Positions 15,727 through 23,906 of a stretch of 64,000 nucleotides of DNA are shown in pieces; within the stretch, counting starts at the first letter, position 1, and each line of letters opens with the position of its first letter. The stretch is from Pseudomonas fluorescens (GTDB taxonomy: Bacteria; Pseudomonadota; Gammaproteobacteria; Pseudomonadales; Pseudomonadaceae), in NCBI RefSeq assembly GCF_902497875.1, contig NZ_CABVHY010000028.1, positions 34,667 to 98,666 on the forward strand. Direction: 5' to 3'. The notes beneath the pieces are model-generated. The model searched no databases. It worked only from the letters and a program-made list of their open reading frames with translations, and had not been told where the DNA came from. Made by a program: the position numbers and the translations under genes.

Positions 15727-16875
15727 ATGCCTTTGCCATCCATGAAAGATCAGTTCGCTGCGCTGATCGCTGCACCGTCGGTCAGTTGTACCCAGCCGCA
15801 TCTGGATCAATCCAATCGAGCGGTCATCGACCTGTTGGCGACCTGGCTCGGTGATCTGGGATTTGCCTGCGAGATCCAGCAGGTCAACCCTGGCAAGTTC
15901 AATCTGCTCGCCAGCTTTGGCACGGGCCCCGGCGGCCTGGTGTTGGCCGGGCACAGTGACACGGTGCCGTTCGACGGCGCGCTGTGGCAGACCGATCCGC
16001 TGAAACTGACCGAAGTCGACGGTCGTTGGGTGGGTCTGGGCAGTTGCGACATGAAGGGCTTTTTTGCGTTGGCCATCGAAGCCGTCCTGCCGTTGCTGGA
16101 CAAGCCGTTCAAGCAACCCTTGATGATTCTCGCCACCTGCGATGAAGAAAGCTCCATGGCCGGCGCCCGGGCATTGGCCGCAGCCGGCCGGCCATTGGGA
16201 CGTGCGGCGGTGATTGGCGAGCCAACCGGACTCAAGCCGATCCGGATGCACAAAGGGATAATGATGGAGCGCATCGATATTCTCGGGCAAAGCGGCCACT
16301 CATCGGACCCCCGCCTGGGCCATAGCGCGCTGGAAGCCATGCACGACGCCATGGGTGAATTGCGCGGCTTGCGCCTGGCGTGGCAGCGCGAGTACCGCAA
16401 TCCGCAGTTCAGCGTGCCGCACCCAACCCTGAATTTTGGCTGCATCCATGGAGGCGACAACCCCAACCGGATTTGCGGCCAGTGCTCGCTGGAATTCGAC
16501 CTGCGACCCCTGCCAGGCATGGACCCGAACGTCTTGCGTGCAGCGATCCGGCAGAAGCTTGAGCCGATTGCCGAGTGGCATAAGGTGAAGATTGATTACG
16601 CGCCGTTGTTCCCCGAAGTGCCGCCTTTCGAGCAAGCCGAGGACTGCGAATTGGTCCGCGTCGCCGAAAGACTCACCGGGCACCTTGCCGAAGCAGTAGC
16701 GTTTGGCACCGAAGCGCCTTATCTTCAGCGCCTTGGCTGCGAGACGCTGGTGCTTGGCCCAGGCGACATCGCCTGCGCGCACCAACCGGGGGAATACCTC
16801 GAAATGTCACGCTTGCAGCCTACCGTGCATCTACTACGTCAACTGATTGAACATTATTGCCTGACACCGGCCTGA
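15727..16875 (+). CDS. argE: acetylornithine deacetylase
   Basis: M20-family zinc hydrolase (382 aa) that removes the acetyl group from N-acetylornithine. Metal and catalytic motifs are GHSDTVPFDG (about residue 77), the Asp in GLGSCDMKGFF, and the EE pair in CDEESSMAGA. The dimerisation-domain His is in GQSGHSSDP, and the last metal His in ACAHQPGEYLEMS. Immediately upstream of argA. Pseudomonas mostly recycles acetyl groups through ArgJ, so the argE-argA pair is usual here as an auxiliary set. Confidence 0.93.
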   Translation: MPLPSMKDQFAALIAAPSVSCTQPHLDQSNRAVIDLLATWLGDLGFACEIQQVNPGKFNLLASFGTGPGGLVLAGHSDTVPFDGALWQTDPLKLTEVDGRWVGLGSCDMKGFFALAIEAVLPLLDKPFKQPLMILATCDEESSMAGARALAAAGRPLGRAAVIGEPTGLKPIRMHKGIMMERIDILGQSGHSSDPRLGHSALEAMHDAMGELRGLRLAWQREYRNPQFSVPHPTLNFGCIHGGDNPNRICGQCSLEFDLRPLPGMDPNVLRAAIRQKLEPIAEWHKVKIDYAPLFPEVPPFEQAEDCELVRVAERLTGHLAEAVAFGTEAPYLQRLGCETLVLGPGDIACAHQPGEYLEMSRLQPTVHLLRQLIEHYCLTPA

Positions 16876-16924
16876 CCTCCGTTAATCGCCGATGATCAAG
16901 CCCGTATCTACAAGGAGAGCTCGC

Positions 16925-16951
16925 GTGTCGCCTAGCCTGTTCCGACGATAA
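16925..16951 (+). other. possible 8-codon leader ORF upstream of argA
   Basis: GTG-started MSPSLFRR-stop with a strong ribosome site (AAGGAGAG, 16912-16919). A second GTG frame at 16965 begins MRFLFRPFFGCFLL and runs out of frame into argA. Both lie in the 145-base argE-argA gap. Whether either is translated is unknown; position and ribosome site are the only support. Confidence 0.3.
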
Positions 16952-17020
16952 CCAACAGCCCGCTGTGCGTTTTCTGTTTCGTCCTTTTTTTGGCTGCTTT
17001 TTATTACAGGCGCTGGTTTT

Positions 17021-18319
17021 ATGCCCGATTACGTCAATTGGCTTCGTCACGCTTCTCCCTATATCAACGCCCACCGTGATTGCACCTTTGTCGTCATGCT
17101 GCCTGGCGATGGGATCGAGCATCCGAACTTCGGCAATATCGTCCACGACCTGGTGCTGTTGCACAGCCTGGGCGTGCGGCTGGTACTGGTGCATGGTTCG
17201 CGCCCGCAAATTGAAACCCGTCTCGCGGCCCGTGGCCTGACCCCGCATTACCACCATGGCCTGCGCATCACCGATGCGGCGACCCTGGAATGCGTCATCG
17301 ATGCGGTCGGCCAACTGCGGATTGCTATTGAAGCGCGCCTGTCGATGGACATGGCCGCATCGCCAATGCAGGGCTCGCGTCTGCGGGTGGCCGGCGGCAA
17401 TCTGGTGACTGCACGGCCGATCGGCGTGCTTGAAGGCGTCGACTATCACCATACCGGCGAAGTCCGTCGGGTCGACCGCAAGGGCATCAACCGTCTACTG
17501 GACGAGCGTTCGATCGTGCTGCTGTCGCCGTTGGGTTACTCGCCGACCGGGGAAATTTTCAACCTGGCCTGCGAAGACGTCGCCACACGTGCCGCCATCG
17601 ACCTGGGGGCGGACAAGCTGTTGCTGTTCGGCGCCGATATGGGCTTGATCGACGAAAACGGCAAGCTGGTGCGCGAGCTGCGTCCGCAACAGGTCCCCGC
17701 GCATTTGCAGCGTCTGGGTGGCAACTATCAGGCGGAATTACTCGATGCCGCCGCCGAGGCCTGTCGTGGTGGTGTGGGTCGCAGCCATATCGTCAGCTAT
17801 GTGGAAGATGGCGCTTTGCTCACCGAACTCTTCACTCGCGACGGTGGCGGTACCCTGGTCGCCCAGGAGCAGTTCGAACTGGTCCGTGAAGCGGCTATTG
17901 AAGACGTCGGCGGATTGCTGGATTTGATCAGCCCGCTGGAAGAGCAGGGCATTTTGGTTCGCCGTTCCCGCGAAGTGCTGGAGCGTGAGATCGAGCAGTT
18001 CAGCGTGGTCGAGCGCGAAGGGATGATCATTGCCTGCGCGGCGCTGTATCAGATTGCCGATTCGGATGCCGGAGAGCTGGCTTGCCTGGCGGTCAACCCG
18101 GAATACCGGCATGGCGGTCGCGGTGATGAATTGCTGGAACGGATCGAAACCCGCGCCCGGGCGCAGGGCTTGAAAACCTTGTTCGTACTCACCACGCGAA
18201 CCGCGCACTGGTTCCGCGAGCGCGGCTTCGTGCCGAGCAGCGTTGACCGCCTGCCATCGGCTCGGGCCTCGCTGTATAACTACCAGCGTAATTCGAAAAT
18301 CTTCGAAAAGTCGCTATAA
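17021..18319 (+). CDS. argA: N-acetylglutamate synthase
   Basis: First enzyme of arginine synthesis (432 aa, classical bacterial NAGS). The N-terminal amino-acid-kinase-like domain holds the arginine feedback site (VLLHSLGVRLVLVHGSRPQI, about residues 43-62). The C-terminal GNAT acetyltransferase domain (about 290-432) has the acetyl-CoA loop ELACLAVNPEYRHGGRGDEL. No good Shine-Dalgarno precedes ATG 17021 (upstream is T-rich), so translation may be coupled to or controlled by upstream frames. Confidence 0.95.
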   Translation: MPDYVNWLRHASPYINAHRDCTFVVMLPGDGIEHPNFGNIVHDLVLLHSLGVRLVLVHGSRPQIETRLAARGLTPHYHHGLRITDAATLECVIDAVGQLRIAIEARLSMDMAASPMQGSRLRVAGGNLVTARPIGVLEGVDYHHTGEVRRVDRKGINRLLDERSIVLLSPLGYSPTGEIFNLACEDVATRAAIDLGADKLLLFGADMGLIDENGKLVRELRPQQVPAHLQRLGGNYQAELLDAAAEACRGGVGRSHIVSYVEDGALLTELFTRDGGGTLVAQEQFELVREAAIEDVGGLLDLISPLEEQGILVRRSREVLEREIEQFSVVEREGMIIACAALYQIADSDAGELACLAVNPEYRHGGRGDELLERIETRARAQGLKTLFVLTTRTAHWFRERGFVPSSVDRLPSARASLYNYQRNSKIFEKSL

Positions 18320-18808
18320 CCGGCGATAATTGATCCACGACAAATCTCGCATTCACATACGGCGATAACCTGAAAGCACGGCTGAATGTTCCTCGGTTGT
18401 TTGAGGAACCTGACGGTTTTGCCGAGGGTTTTCGCCGTTTGCGTTTGGCCAGGAGGGTCGTCTGTGGATGGCGAACCAGCAAAGCCTAAGCGCCAAATGA
18501 TCTAAAAATAATCGGTTAAATACTCTTTAGAAATTAGCCGGCAAGCCGACACTTTGTGTCCGGTTTGGTTGAGTGGGTCATGTCTTATTTCCAAATAGAA
18601 TGAAAAATGATGAAATAATTCTTTTTGGGTTTATGGAAAACTCATTACCCTGCACGAATCCATCACGCGGTTAGACCATGGTCGTAGACACGCCTGGTTA
18701 CGATTGACTTCCCAGTTACCGTCTGGCGCTAATCGCGCACCTACGGATCCCGGGCGTTCGACTCAGGACCTAAGTACAGAAGAATTAGAAAACGAGAGGA
18801 GCGAAACA
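18320..18808. other. 489-base intergenic region argA-porin
   Basis: No convincing gene. It holds a hairpin GTTCCTC/GAGGAAC (18388-18409) about 70 bases past argA with only a weak T tract, and a long A/T-rich tract (18500-18660) containing TTATTTCCAAATAGAAT. An untranslated stretch leads up to the GAGAGGAG ribosome site of the porin. Confidence 0.6.
18585..18601. promoter_or_regulatory. TTATTTCCAAATAGAAT motif (copy 1) upstream of porin
   Basis: A 17-base A/T-rich motif about 208 bases before the porin start. The exact reverse complement recurs at 20313-20329, in front of lsfA. Probable binding site for a regulator shared by the two genes; CysB or another sulfur-starvation regulator is inference. 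Confidence 0.45.
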
Positions 18809-20170
18809 ATGAACAAGTCCACGTTGGCCCTGGCTGTGGCCGTGGGGGTTTTGGCACAGCAAGCAGGTGCCGCCGGTTTTGTCGAAGACAGCAAGGCTAC
18901 ATTGGGGTTGCGCAACTTCTACATCAATAACGACAACCGTGATTCGAATACCCCTAAAAACGCGAGCTATCAAGAAGAATGGGGCCAAGGCTTCCAGCTC
19001 AACTTCACATCGGGTTACACCCAAGGCCCTGTTGGCTTTGGTGTCGATGCGATCGGCTTGTTGGGGGTTCGGCTGGATTCGGGCAAGGGTCGCCATGGCA
19101 ACCCGACCAGCACCAATTACGGCGGTACGGTATTCCCGACTGACAGCGATGGTCGCGCAGTTAATGATTACTCCAGCCTGGGCCTGACGGCCAAAGCCAA
19201 GGTTTCCCAGACTGAATTGAAACTCGGTACCCTGCAGCCAAAACTACCGGTTATTGTGACCAACGATGGTCGTCTGCTGCCGCAAACCTTCCAGGGTGGC
19301 CAGATCACCTCCAACGAGATCAAGGACCTGACCCTGGTCGGCGGTCAGATCGAGCACGCCAAAGGTCGTAACTCCAGCAACAACGAAGAGTTGTCGATTG
19401 CCGGTGCCAACAGTCCTACCTCTACCGGCCGTGACAGCAACAAGTTCCTCTATGCCGGTGGCGACTACAAGATCACCAAGGATCTGACCGCTCAGTATTA
19501 CTACGGCAACCTGGAAGATTTCTACAAGCAGCACTTCCTCGGCCTGGTGCACAACTGGTCCATCGGTCCGGGCGTGTTGAAGAGCGATCTGCGCTACTTC
19601 AACAGCTCCGATGATGGCGCCAACGGCCACGATCCGGCCTACTACAGTACCGGTAACTATTCGGGCTTCCGCGCGGGTAGAGGCAAGGTCGACAACAACC
19701 TCTACAGCGGTCTGTTCCTGTATTCCGTTGCCGGTCACACCTTCGGTGGCGGCTATCAGGTCAGCAATGGCAGCAGTGACTTCCCTTGGTTGAACCAGGG
19801 TGACGGTTCGTCCGCTTACCTCACCACCGACATGCAAATCCAGAAGTTCGCCCGTGCCGGCGAGCGGACCTGGCAAGCGCGCTACTCCTATGACTTCGCC
19901 AAGGTCGGCCTGCCAGGCGCAACCGCCGGTGTGGTCTACCTGCGCGGCGACAACATCGATACCACTGCCAACACGGTGGCTCACCCGGCTTCCGGTACCG
20001 GTCGTTCCGAGTGGGAACGCGACATTACTGTGGCTTACGTAGTGCCGGAAGGTCCGCTGAAGAACCTCGGGGTGATGTGGAAAAACGCCATGTGGCGCAA
20101 CGACGTTCCGGGTCAGCGCGACCAGGACGAGAACCGTCTGATCGTCAGCTACTCGATCCCGCTGTTGTAA
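18809..20170 (+). CDS. OprD-family outer-membrane porin
   Basis: 453 aa. A signal peptide (MNKSTLALAVAVGVLAQQAG then AAG) is followed by the OprD opening GFVEDSKATLGLRNFYINND and by alternating amphipathic strands. There are OprD landmarks GQITSNEIKDLTLVGGQIEH and QYYYGNLEDFYKQHF. The C-terminus DENRLIVSYSIPLL ends in hydrophobic residues as expected of beta-barrels. ATG 18809 has GAGAGGAG in front; an earlier in-frame start would not give a signal peptide. It may admit sulfonates or other organic anions, inferred only from its position beside lsfA/ssu and the shared motif. Confidence 0.9.
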   Translation: MNKSTLALAVAVGVLAQQAGAAGFVEDSKATLGLRNFYINNDNRDSNTPKNASYQEEWGQGFQLNFTSGYTQGPVGFGVDAIGLLGVRLDSGKGRHGNPTSTNYGGTVFPTDSDGRAVNDYSSLGLTAKAKVSQTELKLGTLQPKLPVIVTNDGRLLPQTFQGGQITSNEIKDLTLVGGQIEHAKGRNSSNNEELSIAGANSPTSTGRDSNKFLYAGGDYKITKDLTAQYYYGNLEDFYKQHFLGLVHNWSIGPGVLKSDLRYFNSSDDGANGHDPAYYSTGNYSGFRAGRGKVDNNLYSGLFLYSVAGHTFGGGYQVSNGSSDFPWLNQGDGSSAYLTTDMQIQKFARAGERTWQARYSYDFAKVGLPGATAGVVYLRGDNIDTTANTVAHPASGTGRSEWERDITVAYVVPEGPLKNLGVMWKNAMWRNDVPGQRDQDENRLIVSYSIPLL

Positions 20171-20182
20171 TACTTGCGTAAA

Positions 20183-20214
20183 CCCCGCCCGGCGCAATGC
20201 CGGGCGGGGATTGT
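20183..20214 (+). terminator. hairpin after the porin gene
   Basis: Perfect 11-bp stem CCCCGCCCGGC (20183-20193) / GCCGGGCGGGG (20199-20209) with GCAAT loop, followed by only a weak T-rich tail (ATTGTC). Confidence 0.7.
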
Positions 20215-20312
20215 CAAATCAGGCTCTCCCGGACCCCCTCTTTGAATCACCTTCTCGAACCTCGATGAGAAAGGTGGTCTTCACGTGCGTGTGCAGTGAA
20301 GATGCTTTTAAT

Positions 20313-20335
20313 ATTCTATTTGGAAATAAACAAAT
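20313..20335. promoter_or_regulatory. lsfA upstream motifs (inverted copy of porin motif plus AATAAACAAAT)
   Basis: ATTCTATTTGGAAATAA (20313-20329) is the exact reverse complement of 18585-18601. It overlaps AATAAACAAAT (20325-20335), which recurs before ssuE at 21264-21274. Probable sulfur-starvation regulatory site; the regulator's name is inference. Confidence 0.5.
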
Positions 20336-20409
20336 CGATATTTATTCTTTTTAAGTTGTCTGGGGTGCAGGCAGAGTAGGCGGCACAAGCACTCACCAGG
20401 AGCACTATC

Positions 20410-21048
20410 ATGAGCCTCAGACTTGGCGACATCGCACCCGATTTTGAACAGGATTCCAGCGCCGGCAAGATTCGTTTCCATGAGTGGCTCGGCGATAGCT
20501 GGGGCGTGCTGTTTTCCCATCCGGCGGACTTCACCCCGGTGTGCACCACGGAGCTCGGTTTCACCGCCAGGCTCAAGGACGAATTCGCCCAGCGCGGGGT
20601 CAAGGCCATTGCCCTGTCAGTCGATCCGGTGGACTCGCACCACAAGTGGATCGAAGACATCAACGAAACCCAGAACACTATCGTCAACTTCCCGATCCTC
20701 GCCGACGCGGATCGCAAGGTCTCCGACCTCTACGACCTGATCCACCCCAATTCCAGTGACACCCTGACCGTGCGTTCACTGTTCGTCATCGACCCGAACA
20801 AGAAGGTGCGCCTGACCATTACCTATCCGGCCAGTACCGGGCGTAACTTCCATGAAATCCTGCGGGTGATCGATTCGCTGCAGCTCACCGAGAACTACAA
20901 AGTGGCTACACCGGCCAACTGGCAGGACGGTGATGAGGTAGTGATCGTGCCATCGCTCCAGGATCCAGAAGAGCTCAAGCAACGCTTCCCCCAAGGTTAT
21001 CGGGCGGTGAAACCGTATCTGCGACTGACGCCGCAGCCGAATCGTTAA
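20410..21048 (+). CDS. lsfA: 1-Cys peroxiredoxin LsfA (sulfate-starvation induced)
   Basis: Cytosolic 1-Cys peroxiredoxin (212 aa) reducing peroxides. The peroxidatic Cys is C45 in HPADFTPVCTTELGFTAR. Long Prx6-type C-terminal half (NFPILADADRKVSDLYDLIH; LRLTPQPNR end). In Pseudomonas, lsfA is known as a protein made in sulfate starvation, and here it lies directly before ssuE with a shared promoter motif. The ribosome site CCAGGAGC precedes ATG 20410. Confidence 0.93.
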   Translation: MSLRLGDIAPDFEQDSSAGKIRFHEWLGDSWGVLFSHPADFTPVCTTELGFTARLKDEFAQRGVKAIALSVDPVDSHHKWIEDINETQNTIVNFPILADADRKVSDLYDLIHPNSSDTLTVRSLFVIDPNKKVRLTITYPASTGRNFHEILRVIDSLQLTENYKVATPANWQDGDEVVIVPSLQDPEELKQRFPQGYRAVKPYLRLTPQPNR

Positions 21049-21079
21049 ATTCCAGCATTTTTTGCGTGGCTGAAATCGT

Positions 21080-21147
21080 CATCCCGAGCAAGCTCGCTCC
21101 CACATTTGACCGCATACCCTGTGGGAGCGGGCTTGCTTGCGATAGCG
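21080..21147. repeat. REPIN, family B
   Basis: Arms CATCCCGAGCAAGCTCGCTC and GAGCGGGCTTGCTTGCGATA around a short spacer; one base in the left arm departs from the usual CATCGCGAGC. Confidence 0.85.
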
Positions 21148-21203
21148 GACTGACAAGCACCACAGAATTCAGGTTCTACCGCATCCACAATGCAAGGGTT
21201 TTC

Positions 21204-21225
21204 AGGCCGTTCCGACGGCCTTTTT
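21204..21225 (+). terminator. Rho-independent terminator after lsfA
   Basis: Stem AGGCCGT (21204-21210) / ACGGCCT (21215-21221), TCCG loop, T5 tract. Confidence 0.8.
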
Positions 21226-21263
21226 GATGCCTGGAGAAATACTTCCTTCTTATGCATTTAAAG

Positions 21264-21274
21264 AATAAACAAAT
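21264..21274. promoter_or_regulatory. AATAAACAAAT motif upstream of ssuE
   Basis: Same 11 bases as 20325-20335 before lsfA, each about 75-110 bases from its gene and in the same orientation. It sits within a strongly A/T-rich stretch (21255-21303), typical of CysB-type binding regions; the regulator is inferred. Confidence 0.45.
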
Positions 21275-21374
21275 GAATAAATAAGATTTATAGATATATA
21301 AATCAGCTGTTATGGTCTGTTCATCCCAGCGAGATCGCAGACAGCGAATCGCCATCCTCCAAGGAATTATCTGC

Positions 21375-21968
21375 ATGCTGGTCGTCTCACTCGGTGGAAG
21401 TCCCAGCCAGCGCTCCCGTTCCGGGGTGCTGCTCGAGTTCTCCAAACGTTGGTTGCAGCAGCAGGGCGTAGAGGTGGTGAGTTATCAGGTACGGGACTTC
21501 CCGGCCGAAGACTTGCTCCACGCGCGCTTCGACAGCCCGAAGGTGATCGACCTGCTGCAACAGATTGAAAATGCCGATGGTCTGCTGATCGCCACTCCGG
21601 TCTACAAGGCGTCGTTCTCCGGCGCACTGAAGACCGTACTCGATCTGCTGCCGGAACGCGCGCTGAGCCACAAGGTGGTGCTGCCCATGGCCACTGGCGG
21701 CAGCATCGCCCACATGTTGGCGGTGGATTACGCGCTCAAGCCGGTGCTTTCGGCGCTCAAGGCTCAGGAAATGCTCCATGGGATTTTTGCCGAAGACAGT
21801 CAGATCGCCTACGGCGAAGGCAGTGCCCAGGCACAGTTGGTGCCGATCCTCGAACGACGCTTGAACGAGGCGCTGGAGCAGTTTTACAGCGCCATGGCGC
21901 GACGGCCAGGACCGATTGATCCGAATCTGTTGAACGAACGTTTGTTGAGTGCTCGCTGGAGCATTTAA
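21375..21968 (+). CDS. ssuE: NAD(P)H-dependent FMN reductase SsuE
   Basis: Flavodoxin-like reductase (197 aa) supplying reduced FMN to the alkanesulfonate monooxygenase. N-terminal phosphate-binding loop MLVVSLGGSPSQRSRSGVLL, the flavin-site segment GLLIATPVYKASFSGALKTV, and a VVLPMATGGSIAHMLAVDYA dimer region are all present. ATG 21375 follows AAGGA (21361-21365). First gene of the ssu operon. Its usual partner enzyme, SsuD, is missing from this operon (see 23049-23108). Confidence 0.93.
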   Translation: MLVVSLGGSPSQRSRSGVLLEFSKRWLQQQGVEVVSYQVRDFPAEDLLHARFDSPKVIDLLQQIENADGLLIATPVYKASFSGALKTVLDLLPERALSHKVVLPMATGGSIAHMLAVDYALKPVLSALKAQEMLHGIFAEDSQIAYGEGSAQAQLVPILERRLNEALEQFYSAMARRPGPIDPNLLNERLLSARWSI

Positions 21969-22057
21969 GCCTTACCGAATCTGGAAGTACTCACCTTACT
22001 CAGCCGCTAACGGCCAAGCAGGTGCAGCCAAAAACCCAACAGCAAAAGGAGAGCGCT

Positions 22058-23023
22058 ATGCGCACTGTCATTTTGCGTCGTGGTCTGGTCGCTCTGTTTG
22101 CTGCGGCTGTGTCCTTCGGCGTTGTTACTCAAGCTCAGGCCGAAAGTCTGCGCATCGGTTATCAGAAGTACGGCACCCTGGTGCTGCTCAAAGCCAAGGG
22201 CACGCTGGAAAAACGTCTGGCAGAGCAGGGCATCCAGGTGCAATGGACTGAATTCCCCGGCGGCCCGCAGCTGCTCGAAGGGCTGAACGTCGGTTCCATC
22301 GACTTTGGCGTGACCGGCGAAACGCCGCCAGTGTTTGCTCAGGCGGCCGGTGCCGATCTGCTCTATGTGGCTTATGAGCCGCCAGCGCCGACCAGCGAAG
22401 CGATCCTCGTGCCGAAAGACTCGCCGATCAAATCGGTGCAGGACCTCAAGGGCAAGAAGGTCGTCCTCAACAAAGGCTCCAACGTTCACTACCTGTTGGT
22501 ACGTGCCCTCGAAGACGCCGGCCTCAAGTACACCGATATCCAGACAGTATTCCTGCCGCCGGCCGATGCCCGCGCCGCATTCGAACGCGGCAGTGTCGAT
22601 GCCTGGGTAATCTGGGACCCGTACCAGGCGGCCGCCGAACAGCAACTGCAAGCACGCACCCTGCGTGACGGCAGCGGTATCGTCGACAACCATCAGTTCT
22701 ACCTGGCCACCAGGCCTTACGCCGAAAAGCACCCGCAAGTGATCAAGACACTGGTGGAAGAAGTGCGGGCTGTCGGCGAATGGTCCAAGGCCAATCCTGA
22801 AGACGTCACCGAACTGGTGTCGCCACTGCTCGGCCTGCCTGCGGACATCACCCTGACTGCGGTGAAACGCCAAGGCTATGGTGCGTTGTTCCTCACTCCA
22901 GAAGTGGTCGCCGCGCAACAGAAAATCGCCGACAGCTTTTACCAGCTCAAGCTGATCCCGAAACCGCTGAGCATCAAAGACGTGATCTGGACGCCCACTG
23001 CGACCGTTGCCAAAGCGCCGTAA
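22058..23023 (+). CDS. ssuA: aliphatic sulfonate ABC transporter binding protein SsuA
   Basis: Periplasmic sulfonate-binding protein (321 aa). A signal peptide (about 1-28, ending AQA) precedes ESLRIGYQKYGTLVLLKAKG, the standard SsuA N-terminus. Further family segments are QLLEGLNVGSIDFGVTGETP and AFERGSVDAWVIWDPYQAAA. ATG 22058 follows AAAGGAGAG. The reading frame is intact. Confidence 0.95.
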   Translation: MRTVILRRGLVALFAAAVSFGVVTQAQAESLRIGYQKYGTLVLLKAKGTLEKRLAEQGIQVQWTEFPGGPQLLEGLNVGSIDFGVTGETPPVFAQAAGADLLYVAYEPPAPTSEAILVPKDSPIKSVQDLKGKKVVLNKGSNVHYLLVRALEDAGLKYTDIQTVFLPPADARAAFERGSVDAWVIWDPYQAAAEQQLQARTLRDGSGIVDNHQFYLATRPYAEKHPQVIKTLVEEVRAVGEWSKANPEDVTELVSPLLGLPADITLTAVKRQGYGALFLTPEVVAAQQKIADSFYQLKLIPKPLSIKDVIWTPTATVAKAP

Positions 23024-23048
23024 TTCGAATCCCCAAGGAGACAACTCC

Positions 23049-23108
23049 ATGAGCCTGAATATTTTCCGGTTCCTGCCCATCCTTCCCGACATTGCGTCCC
23101 GGAACTGA
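23049..23108 (+). pseudogene. ssuD: ssuD remnant: 19-codon ORF with SsuD N-terminus
   Basis: After an excellent ribosome site (CCAAGGAGAC), ATG 23049 opens MSLNIFRFLPILPDIASRN-stop. SsuD proteins begin MSLNIFWFLPTHGDG, so residues 1-10 match apart from W7R. The rest of the about 380-residue alkanesulfonate monooxygenase is gone. The frame still closes with its own TGA nine bases before ssuC, exactly where ssuD lies in ssuEADCB operons. It looks like an internal in-frame deletion that kept the start and the stop. The catalytic enzyme cannot be made from this operon. Confidence 0.8.
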
Positions 23109-23117
23109 GGCTCGGCC

Positions 23118-23906
23118 ATGAAGAGCAATAAAATTATCCAGAGCCTCGCGCCTTGGGCTTTGCCGGTATTGTTGCTGGCGGTGTGGCAGTTGTCGGTGTC
23201 GGCGGGCTGGCTGTCGACGCGGATTCTGCCGGCGCCGAGCGCGGTAATCGAGGCCGGTGTCAGCCTGGTTCGCAGCGGTGAAATCTGGACCCACCTGGCA
23301 ATCAGCGGCTGGCGCGCGGCAACCGGCTTCTTGATCGGCGGCAGTATCGGTCTGGCCCTGGGCTTCATCACCGGCCTGTCGAAATGGGGCGAACGCCTGC
23401 TCGACAGTTCGGTGCAGATGATCCGCAACGTGCCGCACCTGGCGCTGATTCCGCTGGTGATTCTGTGGTTCGGCATCGATGAGTCGGCGAAGATTTTTCT
23501 GGTGGCCCTGGGCACCTTGTTCCCGATTTACCTCAACACCTATCACGGCATCCGCAACGTCGACCCGGCGCTGGTGGAAATGGCCCGCAGTTATGGTTTG
23601 TCCGGTTTTGGTCTGTTTCGCCAGGTCATTCTGCCGGGAGCGTTGCCTTCGATTCTGGTGGGTGTGCGTTTCGCGCTGGGCTTTATGTGGCTGACCTTGA
23701 TCGTCGCCGAAACCATCTCCGCCAGCTCCGGCATCGGCTACCTGGCGATGAATGCCCGGGAATTCTTGCAAACTGACGTGGTGGTGCTGGCAATCCTTTT
23801 GTACGCGGTGCTCGGCAAGTTGGCCGACCTCGCAGCCCGCGGTCTGGAACGAGTCTGGTTGCGCTGGCACCCGGCTTACCAGGTTGCCAAGGGAGGTGTT
23901 GCATGA
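23118..23906 (+). CDS. ssuC: aliphatic sulfonate ABC transporter permease SsuC
   Basis: 262-aa inner-membrane permease with about six transmembrane segments. The EAA-type loop is about VEMARSYGLSGFGLFRQVIL (residues 154-173). ATG 23118 has GAGG upstream and lies nine bases after the ssuD-remnant stop, so translation coupling may persist. Its last four bases overlap the ssuB start. Confidence 0.93.
   Translation: MKSNKIIQSLAPWALPVLLLAVWQLSVSAGWLSTRILPAPSAVIEAGVSLVRSGEIWTHLAISGWRAATGFLIGGSIGLALGFITGLSKWGERLLDSSVQMIRNVPHLALIPLVILWFGIDESAKIFLVALGTLFPIYLNTYHGIRNVDPALVEMARSYGLSGFGLFRQVILPGALPSILVGVRFALGFMWLTLIVAETISASSGIGYLAMNAREFLQTDVVVLAILLYAVLGKLADLAARGLERVWLRWHPAYQVAKGGVA

Larger units (their letters stand above)
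21049..21374. other. 326-base intergenic region lsfA-ssuE
   Basis: Contains, in order, a family B REPIN, a short terminator, and an A/T-rich promoter region with the AATAAACAAAT motif. No gene is seen. Confidence 0.8.

Noticed and set aside
16965..17240. 91-codon frame overlapping argA as a real gene
   Set aside because: Most of it lies out of frame inside argA. Only its first 20 or so codons before argA could matter, so it is mentioned as a leader possibility only.
18388..18409. Strong terminator of argA
   Set aside because: The hairpin is good but it has no T run and lies 70 bases past the stop, so it is noted in the intergenic entry without a terminator call.
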